6,553 nt of DNA from Bacteroidaceae bacterium (GTDB lineage Bacteria; Bacteroidota; Bacteroidia; Bacteroidales; Bacteroidaceae), in assembly GCA_016284115.1 (NCBI GenBank), contig JAEEOD010000119.1:1-6553 (forward strand), in the 5' to 3' direction. The position numbers were made by a program, and so were the translations under genes. Of the stretch, positions 1 to 6,509 are shown piece by piece. The notes under the pieces are model-generated. The model searched no databases. It was given only the letters and a program-made list of their open reading frames with translations, and was not told the DNA's origin. Every line of letters begins with the position of its first letter. The stretch's first letter is position 1.

Positions 1-1014
1 GATATGTTGTTCGCCTCTACAGGAAAGGACGCTTTGCAGGTCGATATTACGCCCCAGAACCATATTTTCTGTACGAAGACCCTGCTGAAGAAATATGCTA
101 CGATGATTTCGCCCGAGATGGTTTCCCGTCTGCGGAAGATAGCCCCCGAGTACGACATCATCCACGTCCACCATCCGGACCCCATGGCTGCACTGGCCTT
201 GAGGCTGTCGGGGTATAAGGGTAAGGTGGTGCTTCACTGGCATAGTGACATCGTGAAGCAGAAAAAGCTGCTCTCACTCTACAAACCCTTGCAGAGCTGG
301 CTGATACGCCGTGCAGACCTGATAACAGGAACGACGCCAGTCTATGTCACTCATTCGCCCTACTTGGCCAAGGTGCAAGACAAATGTACCTATGTGCCCT
401 CGTGTGTTGACCCAATAGTGCCTGATGCAGAGCGTGTCAGACAATTGCGAGAACGATATGGCAACAAGAAGATTGTATTCTCGTTAGGACGACTTGTACA
501 TTATAAAGGCTTTAAATATTTGGTAGATGCTGCGAGGTATTTGGATGACAGTTATTTGGTAATCATCGGTGGGTCGGGCATGTTGAAAGATGAGCTTCAG
601 AAGCAAATCCATGATTATGGGCTGGAACAGCGCGTAAAAATGGTGGGAAGGATATCTGATGAAGATCTGCCGTCGTACTATGGGGCATGCGACATCTACT
701 GTCTGAGCAGTATTATGAAGACTGAAGCTTTTGCCTTGGTACAGTTAGAGGCTATGTCGTGTGGCAAGCCTGTTGTCAGCTGTAACATCGAAGGCTCAGG
801 TGTGCCCTGGGTGAACAAGGACGATTATTCTGGTCTGGTGGTGGAACCGGAGAACGGCAAAGCGCTGGCCGATGCCATCCGTCGTATTATGGAGGACAAG
901 GCTCTCTATTACACCTATTCGGCAGGAGCACGTAGTCGTTACATAGAGTTGTTTAAGAAACAGCGGATGATTGATCGCTGTCTTGAACTGTATTCCCAGT
1001 TGTTACACTCGTAA
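1..1014 (+). CDS. GT4-family glycosyltransferase, 5' end cut by window edge
   Basis: Retaining GT-B glycosyltransferase that probably transfers a nucleotide-activated sugar to a growing surface glycan at the cytoplasmic face of the inner membrane. Numbering from the Met at base 4, the acceptor half keeps DIIHVHHPDPMA (51-62) and LHWHSD (77-82). The donor half has GRLVHYKGF (162-170), whose R163 and K168 suit the nucleotide diphosphate, and the EX7E motif from E241 to E249 (EAFALVQLE), followed by a GVPWVN...SGLVVEP stretch (266-282) of a kind seen in O-antigen and capsule GT4 enzymes. The frame is open to base 1, and the usual first 60 or so residues, including the glycine-rich acceptor loop, are missing. 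The ATG at base 4 is therefore probably internal and the gene begins upstream. The C-terminus looks complete (TAA at 1012-1014) and overlaps the convergent neighbour by 62 bases. Donor and acceptor cannot be told from sequence. Confidence 0.9.
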   Translation, partial: DMLFASTGKDALQVDITPQNHIFCTKTLLKKYATMISPEMVSRLRKIAPEYDIIHVHHPDPMAALALRLSGYKGKVVLHWHSDIVKQKKLLSLYKPLQSWLIRRADLITGTTPVYVTHSPYLAKVQDKCTYVPSCVDPIVPDAERVRQLRERYGNKKIVFSLGRLVHYKGFKYLVDAARYLDDSYLVIIGGSGMLKDELQKQIHDYGLEQRVKMVGRISDEDLPSYYGACDIYCLSSIMKTEAFALVQLEAMSCGKPVVSCNIEGSGVPWVNKDDYSGLVVEPENGKALADAIRRIMEDKALYYTYSAGARSRYIELFKKQRMIDRCLELYSQLLHS

Positions 1015-2302
1015 CCACACAGAGTAAGGCGCTTTCAGCATTACATGTAATCCGTATGCTCTCTTTGCAACCAGCATGCTGTCCTGCCTCCACATCGCGT
1101 TCGCTGTCGCCAATCATATAGGATTCAGAAAGGTCTATATTCCAGTCTTTGGCTGCTTGCAGCAGCAGGCCTGGTTTGGGTTTCCGACAGTCGCAGTCGA
1201 ACTTATAAGCAGGACGCTCACCCTCAAAGCCCCTGTCAGGGTGATGAGGACAATAGTAGATGGCATCGATGAAGGCTCCCTCATGGCCCAACAGTGTCTC
1301 CATTTTGTCGTGGATGGCTTGTAACTCTTCGAATGTACATTCGCCACGGGCTATGACGGGCTGGTTGCTCACTACAATGCAGAGATAATGGGAGTGATTT
1401 ATCATGCGAATGGCTTCTGCAACTCCAGGTAGTAATTCAAAATCGTCAGGACGGGAGAGGAACCCTACATATTTGTTGATAGTACCATCTCTGTCGAGGA
1501 AGATTGCTTTCTGCTTTTGTGAAAGGTTTCGTGCCTTCACCTTTCCGTTGGAAATGTCCTTTTCTACTTCATAGTAGCGGTCAGGGGTTCCCATATCCTT
1601 GATATATTCTGATGTGTCGTAAGCGAATATCTTGCCCGACGAGATATTGGGTTTCAGCACGTCACGATCGAGATCAATCTTGTCGGGGTTCTCCGGATGG
1701 CGGGGGACAAAGTGTTTCATCGCCTCTTTAAGAAGTATAGGCGAAATAATCTCTATTCCAGCATTGACACGATTCTTGTAATAGAGCCGTTCATCCTCCT
1801 TGTTCATCCATTTGACAACGCGATGCGTGTCGAAAGGCAGTCCTCCCTCCTCTTGTGGTGGCAATATCTCGGTTACCAATAGCGAACTATCGTAGGGATG
1901 GCCGTTTGGGTGAGCCATAAGGCTAGCCCATGCACGATTCTTCTGATGGAATGCGATGAAACGATGGAAATCGACATCTATCATCACATCGCCACACAAC
2001 AGAAGGAAGTCATCTGTCAATTCTGGCATCTTAAACAAAGCCCCTGCTGTACCCAATGGGCTCTCCTCAACAAAATAAGAGATGTTGACGCCAAATTTCT
2101 CGCCGTTGCCAAAATACTCCTTTATAACATGCCCCAGATATCCTATGACAAGGGTGATGTCCGTCAGTCCGTTTGCTTTCAGGTTTTCAATCTGCCATTC
2201 GAGGATAGGCTTACCACATATTTCTATCATCGGTTTGGGAACATCGCTCTTGATGGATGCGATACGCGTCCCCTTGCCTCCTGCCATGATTACTACTTTC
2301 AT
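953..2302 (-). CDS. hddC-gmhB: Fused heptose-1-phosphate nucleotidyltransferase and heptose-bisphosphate phosphatase (HddC-GmhB type)
   Basis: A 449-residue two-domain enzyme. Residues 1-250 are a sugar-1-phosphate nucleotidyltransferase: MAGGKGTR signature (6-13), VPKPM (21-25), ESPLGTAGA (80-88) and metal-site CGD (103-105). Residues 265-428 are a HAD-IIIA phosphatase of GmhB type: DRDGT (270-274) with nucleophile D270 and acid/base D272, VSNQ (311-314), RKPKPG (373-378), and GDSERD (398-403). Zinc-loop residues C351, H353, C370 and C372 match the C-x-H...C-x-C of GmhB. In the known GDP-heptose route, GmhB removes the 7-phosphate from heptose 1,7-bisphosphate and HddC then makes GDP-heptose, so the fusion would couple consecutive steps. 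GDP as the nucleotide is inferred from context. The start at 2302 gives a canonical N-terminus; no Shine-Dalgarno is seen, and the isomerase stop lies 12 bases upstream. The last 20 residues (430-449) are antisense to the convergent glycosyltransferase and do not resemble the family end. Confidence 0.87.
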   Translation of the reverse strand: MKVVIMAGGKGTRIASIKSDVPKPMIEICGKPILEWQIENLKANGLTDITLVIGYLGHVIKEYFGNGEKFGVNISYFVEESPLGTAGALFKMPELTDDFLLLCGDVMIDVDFHRFIAFHQKNRAWASLMAHPNGHPYDSSLLVTEILPPQEEGGLPFDTHRVVKWMNKEDERLYYKNRVNAGIEIISPILLKEAMKHFVPRHPENPDKIDLDRDVLKPNISSGKIFAYDTSEYIKDMGTPDRYYEVEKDISNGKVKARNLSQKQKAIFLDRDGTINKYVGFLSRPDDFELLPGVAEAIRMINHSHYLCIVVSNQPVIARGECTFEELQAIHDKMETLLGHEGAFIDAIYYCPHHPDRGFEGERPAYKFDCDCRKPKPGLLLQAAKDWNIDLSESYMIGDSERDVEAGQHAGCKESIRITCNAESALLCVVTSVTTGNTVQDSDQSSAVS

Positions 2303-2314
2303 AGAAATGTCGCT

Positions 2315-2956
2315 TTATTCCCTACCGAAGAAGTGCTCTTCCAACATCATACAAAGGCAATGATAGACGGGAAGATGCAACTCCTGAATCTTATAGGTTT
2401 CGGTTTCAGTTACTTGTATGCATACATCAGCAAGCTGGGCCAGTCGGTTCGGCTTTTGTCCTGTAAGTCCAATGACTTTCAGTCCCTTCGACTTAGCAGT
2501 AACGGCAGCAAAAAGTATGTTACGGCTATTGCCTGAGGTGGATATGCCTAAGAATACATCGCCAGCCTTGCCGTATCCGTTCACCTGTTGGGCAAAAATC
2601 AGCTCTGGATTACTGTCATTCATGAAGGCGGTGGTCAGCGATGAATGGCCGGTGAGGGCAATAGCAGGCAGGGCTCCCTGAAGATGCTTAGCCAGAATGC
2701 CTCCTAGCTCAGGATCGATGCGCTGCATGGCTTCGGCTTGGTCATGATAGACCTCGCGTTTTAGTTTAAACTCCTTCATCAGCTCACCAACAATGTGTTC
2801 ACTGTCTGAGGCTGAACCGCCATTGCCGCAAACCAATAATTTGCGGTCTTTCGCGTATGCCTCCTTAAGGATGTCGTATGCTGCCTGAATGGATTCACGG
2901 CATTCTAATAGTTGCGGATAGCGTTCTATCAATACTTCAATGTGATTATTTATCAT
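2315..2956 (-). CDS. gmhA: SIS-domain phosphoheptose isomerase (GmhA-like)
   Basis: Predicted cytoplasmic isomerase turning sedoheptulose 7-phosphate into D-glycero-D-manno-heptose 7-phosphate, the first committed step of nucleotide-heptose synthesis. The protein is 213 residues, against about 190 for E. coli GmhA. Phosphate-binding serine loops are visible at GNGGSASDSEH (44-54) and GISTSGNS (137-144). Metal and catalytic residues keep the E. coli spacing: H54/E58 correspond to H61/E65, and Q191/H199 correspond to Q172/H180. The extra length lies after the first catalytic helix (about 64-96), where RIDPELGG and AKHLQGALP occur; from memory this is a Bacteroidetes/Firmicutes subgroup. It is the first gene of a two-gene unit with the fused HddC-GmhB enzyme, 12 bases downstream, which supports a heptose rather than another SIS substrate. 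The start at 2956 fits a promoter whose leader would be about 20 bases. Substrate is inferred from family and neighbour. Confidence 0.87.
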   Translation of the reverse strand: MINNHIEVLIERYPQLLECRESIQAAYDILKEAYAKDRKLLVCGNGGSASDSEHIVGELMKEFKLKREVYHDQAEAMQRIDPELGGILAKHLQGALPAIALTGHSSLTTAFMNDSNPELIFAQQVNGYGKAGDVFLGISTSGNSRNILFAAVTAKSKGLKVIGLTGQKPNRLAQLADVCIQVTETETYKIQELHLPVYHCLCMMLEEHFFGRE

Positions 2957-2980
2957 GCTAAAAGGCTTTTATGCGTGATG

Positions 2981-3010
2981 CAAAGGTACTACTTTTATTT
3001 GATATACAAG
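2981..3010 (-). promoter_or_regulatory. Bacteroidetes-type promoter for the isomerase/fusion operon
   Basis: On the minus strand the -7 element TACCTTTG (2988 to 2981) is a full match to TAnnTTTG, and CTTG (3010 to 3007), 18 bases upstream, approximates the -33 TTTG. Transcription would begin near 2975, leaving a leader of about 20 bases before the ATG at 2956. It lies in the 95-base gap after the upstream glycosyltransferase, so the heptose genes can be transcribed independently; no clear terminator separates them, and read-through is also possible. Confidence 0.65.
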
Positions 3011-3051
3011 CATGATGAGTCATTTTTTTGTATATTCATGGAAAAACATAC

Positions 3052-4101
3052 CTACTCAGTAAGTGCTTGCATAATCTTTCTGGCCGTTTTCTCGTAAGTA
3101 TAGGTGGAGGCTATCAGTTCGTCCACGTCAACGGGTGATGCTGGGAGAGTTTTCAGTATTTTGTATAATTCGTCGGCATTACCTGCTTCAAAGAAGGTGA
3201 CAGGATATTTGCCGTAAATCTCCTGATATACTGGAATGTCAGAAAGGATGACAGGAGTCCCTAAGCTCATCGCTTCAAGAGGAGGAATGCCAAAGCCTTC
3301 ATACAATGATGGCGACACCAGACACGCGGCATGGGCCAGAATGTTGTACACCTGTTGATTTGTTGCATCGGTCACCAGCCGTACCTTGTCTTTGTTGGCA
3401 AGAATAATCTGCAGTATCTCGTCGTCCTTGGTTCGGAAGTCGAAATGTCCGATAATCGTCAACGGGGGTACGTTGCCTCCTTCATTCAGCAGCTTTTGGT
3501 AAGCCTGCCAAAGAGTATGGATGCCTTTAGGGCGTTTGATGTTGCCTAAATAGACAATGCCTGAACGTTGCTGAACGACAGGGTGGGAGGCTTTGTATTT
3601 GAGCAGTTCCTGACTTAGCCCGTTGCACACTACCTGTATGTCGCGCTGGCTGTGGAAATAGTCCAGGATGCGCTGACGGGAGAACTGACTGACCGTAAAC
3701 ACGCCTTTGGCTATGCGTAATGCCCGCTGGACGTACCATTTCAATGCCGCCAGATGGAGGGCAGAACCGAAATGCTCGGTATCGAAGAACACGATGTCGT
3801 GGATGGTACAATAGATAGGAATACGTATGCCCATGGGAATGTTGAAGTTGGGCGTATAGAACACATTGCACTTGTTGACCTCCTTGACAGGAAACAGCAA
3901 CAGCTCTTTAGGCGAGAAACTGCCGTAGGTACACTCCAGGACGGTGCAGTTTTTGCGCCCGGCATAGTCCGCCAGCCGTCCTTTGTCACCTACGAGTACG
4001 AAATCCGCATCAGGCGTTGCCACCATGTGCGGAACGACATTCTCAATGAACGTGCCAATACCACTCTGGCCTATCAGTCGGCAATCGATAGCGATTCTCA
4101 T
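3052..4101 (-). CDS. GT4-family glycosyltransferase (second gene of pair)
   Basis: A complete 349-residue GT-B glycosyltransferase of the GT4 type common in polysaccharide loci. The N-terminal acceptor domain begins MRIAIDCRLIGQSGIGTFIE (1-20) with the usual Gly loop, and carries YTPNFNIP (82-89) and TIHDIVFF (99-106). The donor domain has YLGNIKRPKG (184-193), with R190 and K192 near the expected diphosphate site, SPSLYEGFGIPPLEAM (263-278) containing EX7E (E268, E276), and GTPVILSDIP (281-290). There is no signal peptide or membrane helix, so it is expected to act at the cytoplasmic side of the inner membrane. The ATG overlaps the TGA of the upstream glycosyltransferase (ATGA, 4098-4101), and GGAGAA lies 6 bases before the ATG, an unusually good Shine-Dalgarno for this group; both suggest coupled translation. 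Donor sugar and linkage are unknown; mannose-like or heptose donors are plausible guesses only. Confidence 0.92.
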   Translation of the reverse strand: MRIAIDCRLIGQSGIGTFIENVVPHMVATPDADFVLVGDKGRLADYAGRKNCTVLECTYGSFSPKELLLFPVKEVNKCNVFYTPNFNIPMGIRIPIYCTIHDIVFFDTEHFGSALHLAALKWYVQRALRIAKGVFTVSQFSRQRILDYFHSQRDIQVVCNGLSQELLKYKASHPVVQQRSGIVYLGNIKRPKGIHTLWQAYQKLLNEGGNVPPLTIIGHFDFRTKDDEILQIILANKDKVRLVTDATNQQVYNILAHAACLVSPSLYEGFGIPPLEAMSLGTPVILSDIPVYQEIYGKYPVTFFEAGNADELYKILKTLPASPVDVDELIASTYTYEKTARKIMQALTE

Positions 4102-5216
4102 AACTTGTTCTCCAAGAATTTCTTTAATATGATGTCCCAGTCATAGGATGCCAGTTGAGACGTATTGACTGTGGGGTGTTCGTTGGCAGTGCGGATGATG
4201 GTATCAATCCATGTCTGCGGGTCGTAGCCTTCAACGGTGACCGCACCATCCTTGTCTGCTGCTACTTCTATCATCGCGGAGTTATGGGCCGTCACGATGG
4301 GACATCCGCAGAGCAACGCTTCGAGTTGTGGCATGCCGAAACCTTCGTTTAATGATGCTGAGACAAAACAGCGGGCAAGGTTATAGAGCTTGACCAAATC
4401 AGCGTTGGGAACGAAGCCGCAGAAGATGACACGCTCACGAGGAAAACCTTCTGCTTCAACGATATCGCGCATCTGACTATTCTTCCAGCCCCTTCCGCCA
4501 ATGACGACTAGTTGGAGGTTGCTGCGCTTGCTGAGCTCAGGCATCAGTGAGAGCAGAAACGACAGATTCTTTCTGGGTTCCAAAGAACCTACAAACAGGA
4601 TGAACGGATGGGTAATGCCGTATTGTTGGAGAACGGCAGCCCTTTCACTCTCTGTGAGAGCAATGGGACGATAGATAGTCCTGTCAATAGATGCTCCCGT
4701 GAAGATGTCCTGACACTGGCGACGGGGGAAGTAGTGCTTCACCTTATTTTGCGTATAGAGCGAATTGGCCCAGATAATGTCTGCCTTCTGGATGGAACGG
4801 TTGAAGAACAGCTTGTTTGCCAGTATATTGGTCCATTGCATGGTGTTTTGGAATTCAATGTTGACAACATCGTGAACGACGATGATTTTCTTCATGTTAC
4901 GAGGTAGCAGGAAAGGCAGACAGGGAACGGGGGTATAGTAGATGCCAGCCTTCAAGCGGCGAGCCAGCAGAGGCATCATCACAAGAAGCCACACGAGGTT
5001 AGGTAGGTGGTGGAACAAACCATTGGAGTACTCCTTCAGTACCACGTTGTCAGGCAGGCCGTCTCTGGCAAATGTCTTGTGTAAAGGCCTTGGCAGTGCA
5101 ATATGGAAGATATCGCTGGGGTGCAGGTTTGCCCATGCCATCACACTATCCTTTAGGAATGTGGAGATACCAGCGCTAAATGCCGTGAATGTTCGTCCGT
5201 CAATGAGTATATTCAT
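4098..5216 (-). CDS. GT4-family glycosyltransferase (first gene of pair)
   Basis: A complete 372-residue GT-B enzyme starting MNILIDGRTFTAFSAGISTF (1-20). The acceptor domain has YYTPVPCLPFLLP (93-105) and VVHDVVNIEF (113-122). The donor domain has FVGSLEPRKNLSFLL (208-222), with R215 and K216 in the phosphate-binding loop, VVIGGRGW (237-244), and SASLNEGFGMPQLEAL (286-301) with EX7E (E291, E299). It resembles its downstream partner in architecture but is clearly diverged, so the two probably make successive, different linkages in one repeat unit. The frame is open up to 5261, but a -7 promoter element lies at 5251-5258, inside that extension. The ATG at 5216 gives the standard family N-terminus and a leader of about 30 bases, so I chose it; an ATG at 5240 is possible but would leave almost no leader. 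The specific sugar cannot be read from sequence. Confidence 0.92.
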   Translation of the reverse strand: MNILIDGRTFTAFSAGISTFLKDSVMAWANLHPSDIFHIALPRPLHKTFARDGLPDNVVLKEYSNGLFHHLPNLVWLLVMMPLLARRLKAGIYYTPVPCLPFLLPRNMKKIIVVHDVVNIEFQNTMQWTNILANKLFFNRSIQKADIIWANSLYTQNKVKHYFPRRQCQDIFTGASIDRTIYRPIALTESERAAVLQQYGITHPFILFVGSLEPRKNLSFLLSLMPELSKRSNLQLVVIGGRGWKNSQMRDIVEAEGFPRERVIFCGFVPNADLVKLYNLARCFVSASLNEGFGMPQLEALLCGCPIVTAHNSAMIEVAADKDGAVTVEGYDPQTWIDTIIRTANEHPTVNTSQLASYDWDIILKKFLENKL

Positions 5217-5250
5217 GCCTTGATAATGTCCTTGAAGCATTTTAGTGATG

Positions 5251-5281
5251 CAAAGGTACAAATAAGTAATGAATAAGCAAA
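5251..5281 (-). promoter_or_regulatory. Bacteroidetes-type promoter for the GT4 pair
   Basis: The minus strand carries TTTG (5281 to 5278), a 19-base spacer and TACCTTTG (5258 to 5251), an excellent match to the Bacteroidetes -33/-7 consensus. The start of transcription is expected near 5245, which decides the start codon of the downstream glycosyltransferase (5216 rather than 5261). The -7 region shares a 15-base identical stretch with the promoter of the heptose genes. Confidence 0.75.
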
Positions 5282-5327
5282 GGAAAAAACAGTTTTTCTT
5301 CTTCCCACCGCTTTCATCAGTGCCAGA

Positions 5328-5504
5328 TTAGAGGAATACGGCTTCGACTGCTAATTGATATGTATTTGATGCATTGTAATACCCAGTTATTGGCGGATCA
5401 CGGAAAGTGCCAACAATAAACTGCTGATTCCACCAGTTCTGGCAATGTATATAATTGAAACAACCTAGTAGTATAAAAATTGTAAGAAGTCTTTTCGTAA
5501 TCAT
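5328..5504 (-). pseudogene. Truncated 5' end of a secreted-protein gene (58-residue remnant)
   Basis: A 58-residue frame starting MITKRLLTIFILLGCFNYIH: two positive residues, a hydrophobic core, then a possible type I cleavage before QNWW (22-25), or a weak lipobox LLGC (12-15). The mature part QNWWNQQFIVGTFRDPP (22-38) continues to LAVEAVFL and stops. From memory, large secreted Bacteroidetes proteins can start with signal peptide, QNWW and F-I-[IV]-G-T-F-x-D-PP, then continue for hundreds of residues through a phrase like LAxxAGFN; here the similarity seems to end at about 5335. The ATG lies 2 bases after the stop of the upstream secreted-protein gene, so it was probably the second gene of that operon. 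No continuation was found in any minus-strand frame down to 5240. Alternative: a genuine 36-residue secreted peptide. Pseudogene is an inference from the abrupt end and the composition change. Confidence 0.6.
5349..5367. repeat. Imperfect direct repeat, copy A
   Basis: Plus-strand TGCTAATTGATATGTATTT. All 19 bases recur in the same order at 5505-5526, where 3 additional bases (GAT) follow TGCTAAT. This copy lies inside the 58-residue frame, 156-159 bases from the other. An exact 14-base core (ATTGATATGTATTT) is shared. Both copies are AT-rich, so chance is less unlikely than length suggests. Confidence 0.55.
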
Positions 5505-5526
5505 TGCTAATGATTGATATGTATTT
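5505..5526. repeat. Imperfect direct repeat, copy B
   Basis: The 22-base partner of the repeat at 5349-5367, with 3 extra bases after TGCTAAT. It covers the last codons and TAG stop of the T9SS-type secreted protein and the 2-base gap to the ATG of the 58-residue frame. Recombination between the copies would remove the start of that frame. Confidence 0.55.
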
Positions 5527-6427
5527 TATATGATTTGCAACCTTGTTTTACAATATACATTCCTGATTTAAGATAATTTCTAATATCTATAATATTATCG
5601 CTGACCATCATTAAGATGCCTGCTATATCATAAACAGAATAGGACTGAGGTTTATCTTGATTCACATTATCAATATTATTTATTTCATTCTTTTTCCCTT
5701 TTACTAAAAACTTTAAAAATATGGGCATTGGTACATACTTCCCTTCTAGTTCCTCTTTATTCCTTACGGTTGCAGAAGCTCTTAATGCAAAATGAATATT
5801 ATTGTGTCCTATATATTTTGAAAGATCCACATGGCTTCTCATCACTTTCCAGATATTATCCTTGTGTATAGATGGAAATACATGGATTTTGTCCCATTTT
5901 GCAGCATAAACAATATTCCCTTCTTCCATTTCTGGGAAACGGCAACCATAAATTTCTTCCCATTTTTCTGGATTATCATCTAATGTGTCATAATTGAGAG
6001 AAACAAGTAGGTTCAGATTGTCAAATGATATAGTGTCTGATTTCGGACGATAATGGACAGATAATGTATCTCTACAAGTTCCACCTGTATAATACCAAGT
6101 ATAGTAAATGAGCAGAGATATTTCTGTGAATGAAGTTAAATCTATGCGTGGACTAATCAACCATGAATTCCGAACAGTCATATCACAAAGATGGCCATCA
6201 ACGGATAATGAAGTTATTTTATCAAAAGGCGACATTGGTTTCATAATACGCCAATAATATCCCCCCTCATGACTTTCTCCGTCCCAATCTGTATATTTTG
6301 CTGAAAAGAGTTTCATCCCTTCGTCAACAAAGACGATAGAGTCGGTATAATCGTCGTAGTCCTGATTGTCCTGTGCCAGAGCTGACAGACAAAGGCAAGT
6401 AAATATGAATAGAAATATTTTTCTCAT
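5507..6427 (-). CDS. Secreted protein with choice-of-anchor-J-like domain and T9SS-like C-terminal tail
   Basis: A 306-residue secreted protein. Residues 1-19 are a signal peptide (MRKIFLFIFTCLCLSALAQ) with cleavage after ALA or ALAQ. Residues about 45-240 resemble a choice-of-anchor-J / cleaved-adhesin type jelly-roll: NSWLISPRIDL (87-97), a two-strand LLIYYTWYY segment (105-113), LSVHYRPKSD (122-131), HVDLSKYIGHNNIHFALRA (199-217). After a K/N-rich linker (243-260), residues 263-306 resemble a type A T9SS sorting domain: YSVYDIAG (263-270), LKSGMYIV (286-293) and CKSYKIHI (297-304). It is therefore expected to be exported by Sec, then by T9SS to the surface. The frame is open to 6487, but a promoter lies inside that extension and the signal peptide begins at 6427, so I chose 6427. 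Ligand unknown; a structural or adhesive surface role is a guess. Codons are much AT-richer than in the glycosyltransferases. Confidence 0.78.
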   Translation of the reverse strand: MRKIFLFIFTCLCLSALAQDNQDYDDYTDSIVFVDEGMKLFSAKYTDWDGESHEGGYYWRIMKPMSPFDKITSLSVDGHLCDMTVRNSWLISPRIDLTSFTEISLLIYYTWYYTGGTCRDTLSVHYRPKSDTISFDNLNLLVSLNYDTLDDNPEKWEEIYGCRFPEMEEGNIVYAAKWDKIHVFPSIHKDNIWKVMRSHVDLSKYIGHNNIHFALRASATVRNKEELEGKYVPMPIFLKFLVKGKKNEINNIDNVNQDKPQSYSVYDIAGILMMVSDNIIDIRNYLKSGMYIVKQGCKSYKIHINH

Positions 6428-6456
6428 AGCCCATATCGTTTTTAGTAAACCAATTG

Positions 6457-6488
6457 CAAATATAGTGTTTTTTCTGTTATCCTCCAAA
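6457..6488 (-). promoter_or_regulatory. Bacteroidetes-type promoter for the secreted-protein operon
   Basis: On the minus strand, TTTG (6488 to 6485), a 20-base spacer and TATATTTG (6464 to 6457) match the -33/-7 consensus. Transcription would start near 6450, giving a leader of about 23 bases before the ATG at 6427. This supports that start over the upstream in-frame ATG at 6487, which would lie within the promoter. Confidence 0.65.
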
Positions 6489-6509
6489 TAATTGCAAAAA
6501 AAATTATGA

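Noticed and set aside
1040..1051. Perfect 12-base palindrome ATTACATGTAAT
   Set aside because: It lies inside the phosphatase coding sequence near its 3' end; a single short palindrome without a partner is weak evidence of a regulatory site.
1898..2536. 212-codon plus-strand open frame
   Set aside because: It is antisense to the nucleotidyltransferase domain and the isomerase, both with clear conserved motifs; its translation shows no domain-like pattern.
3011..3051. A/T-rich gap after the second GT4 as a terminator
   Set aside because: T and A runs are present but no stable stem could be found; the stretch abuts the -33 element of the isomerase promoter.
3754..4146. 130-codon plus-strand open frame
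   Set aside because: It is antisense to the GT4 N-terminal region and spans the GT4-GT4 junction; no recognisable motif.
5217..5261. N-terminal extension of the first GT4 from the ATG at 5261
   Set aside because: The -7 box (5251-5258) lies inside it, and the GT4 family N-terminus begins at MNILIDGRTF (5216).
5283..5298. Inverted repeat GAAAAA-ACAG-TTTTTC as a possible terminator
   Set aside because: A 6-base stem, almost all A-T, with no following T run on either strand long enough to be convincing; it also lies next to the -33 element.
6428..6487. N-terminal extension of the secreted protein from the ATG at 6487
   Set aside because: It would bury the signal peptide 20 residues in, and the -33/-7 promoter lies within it.
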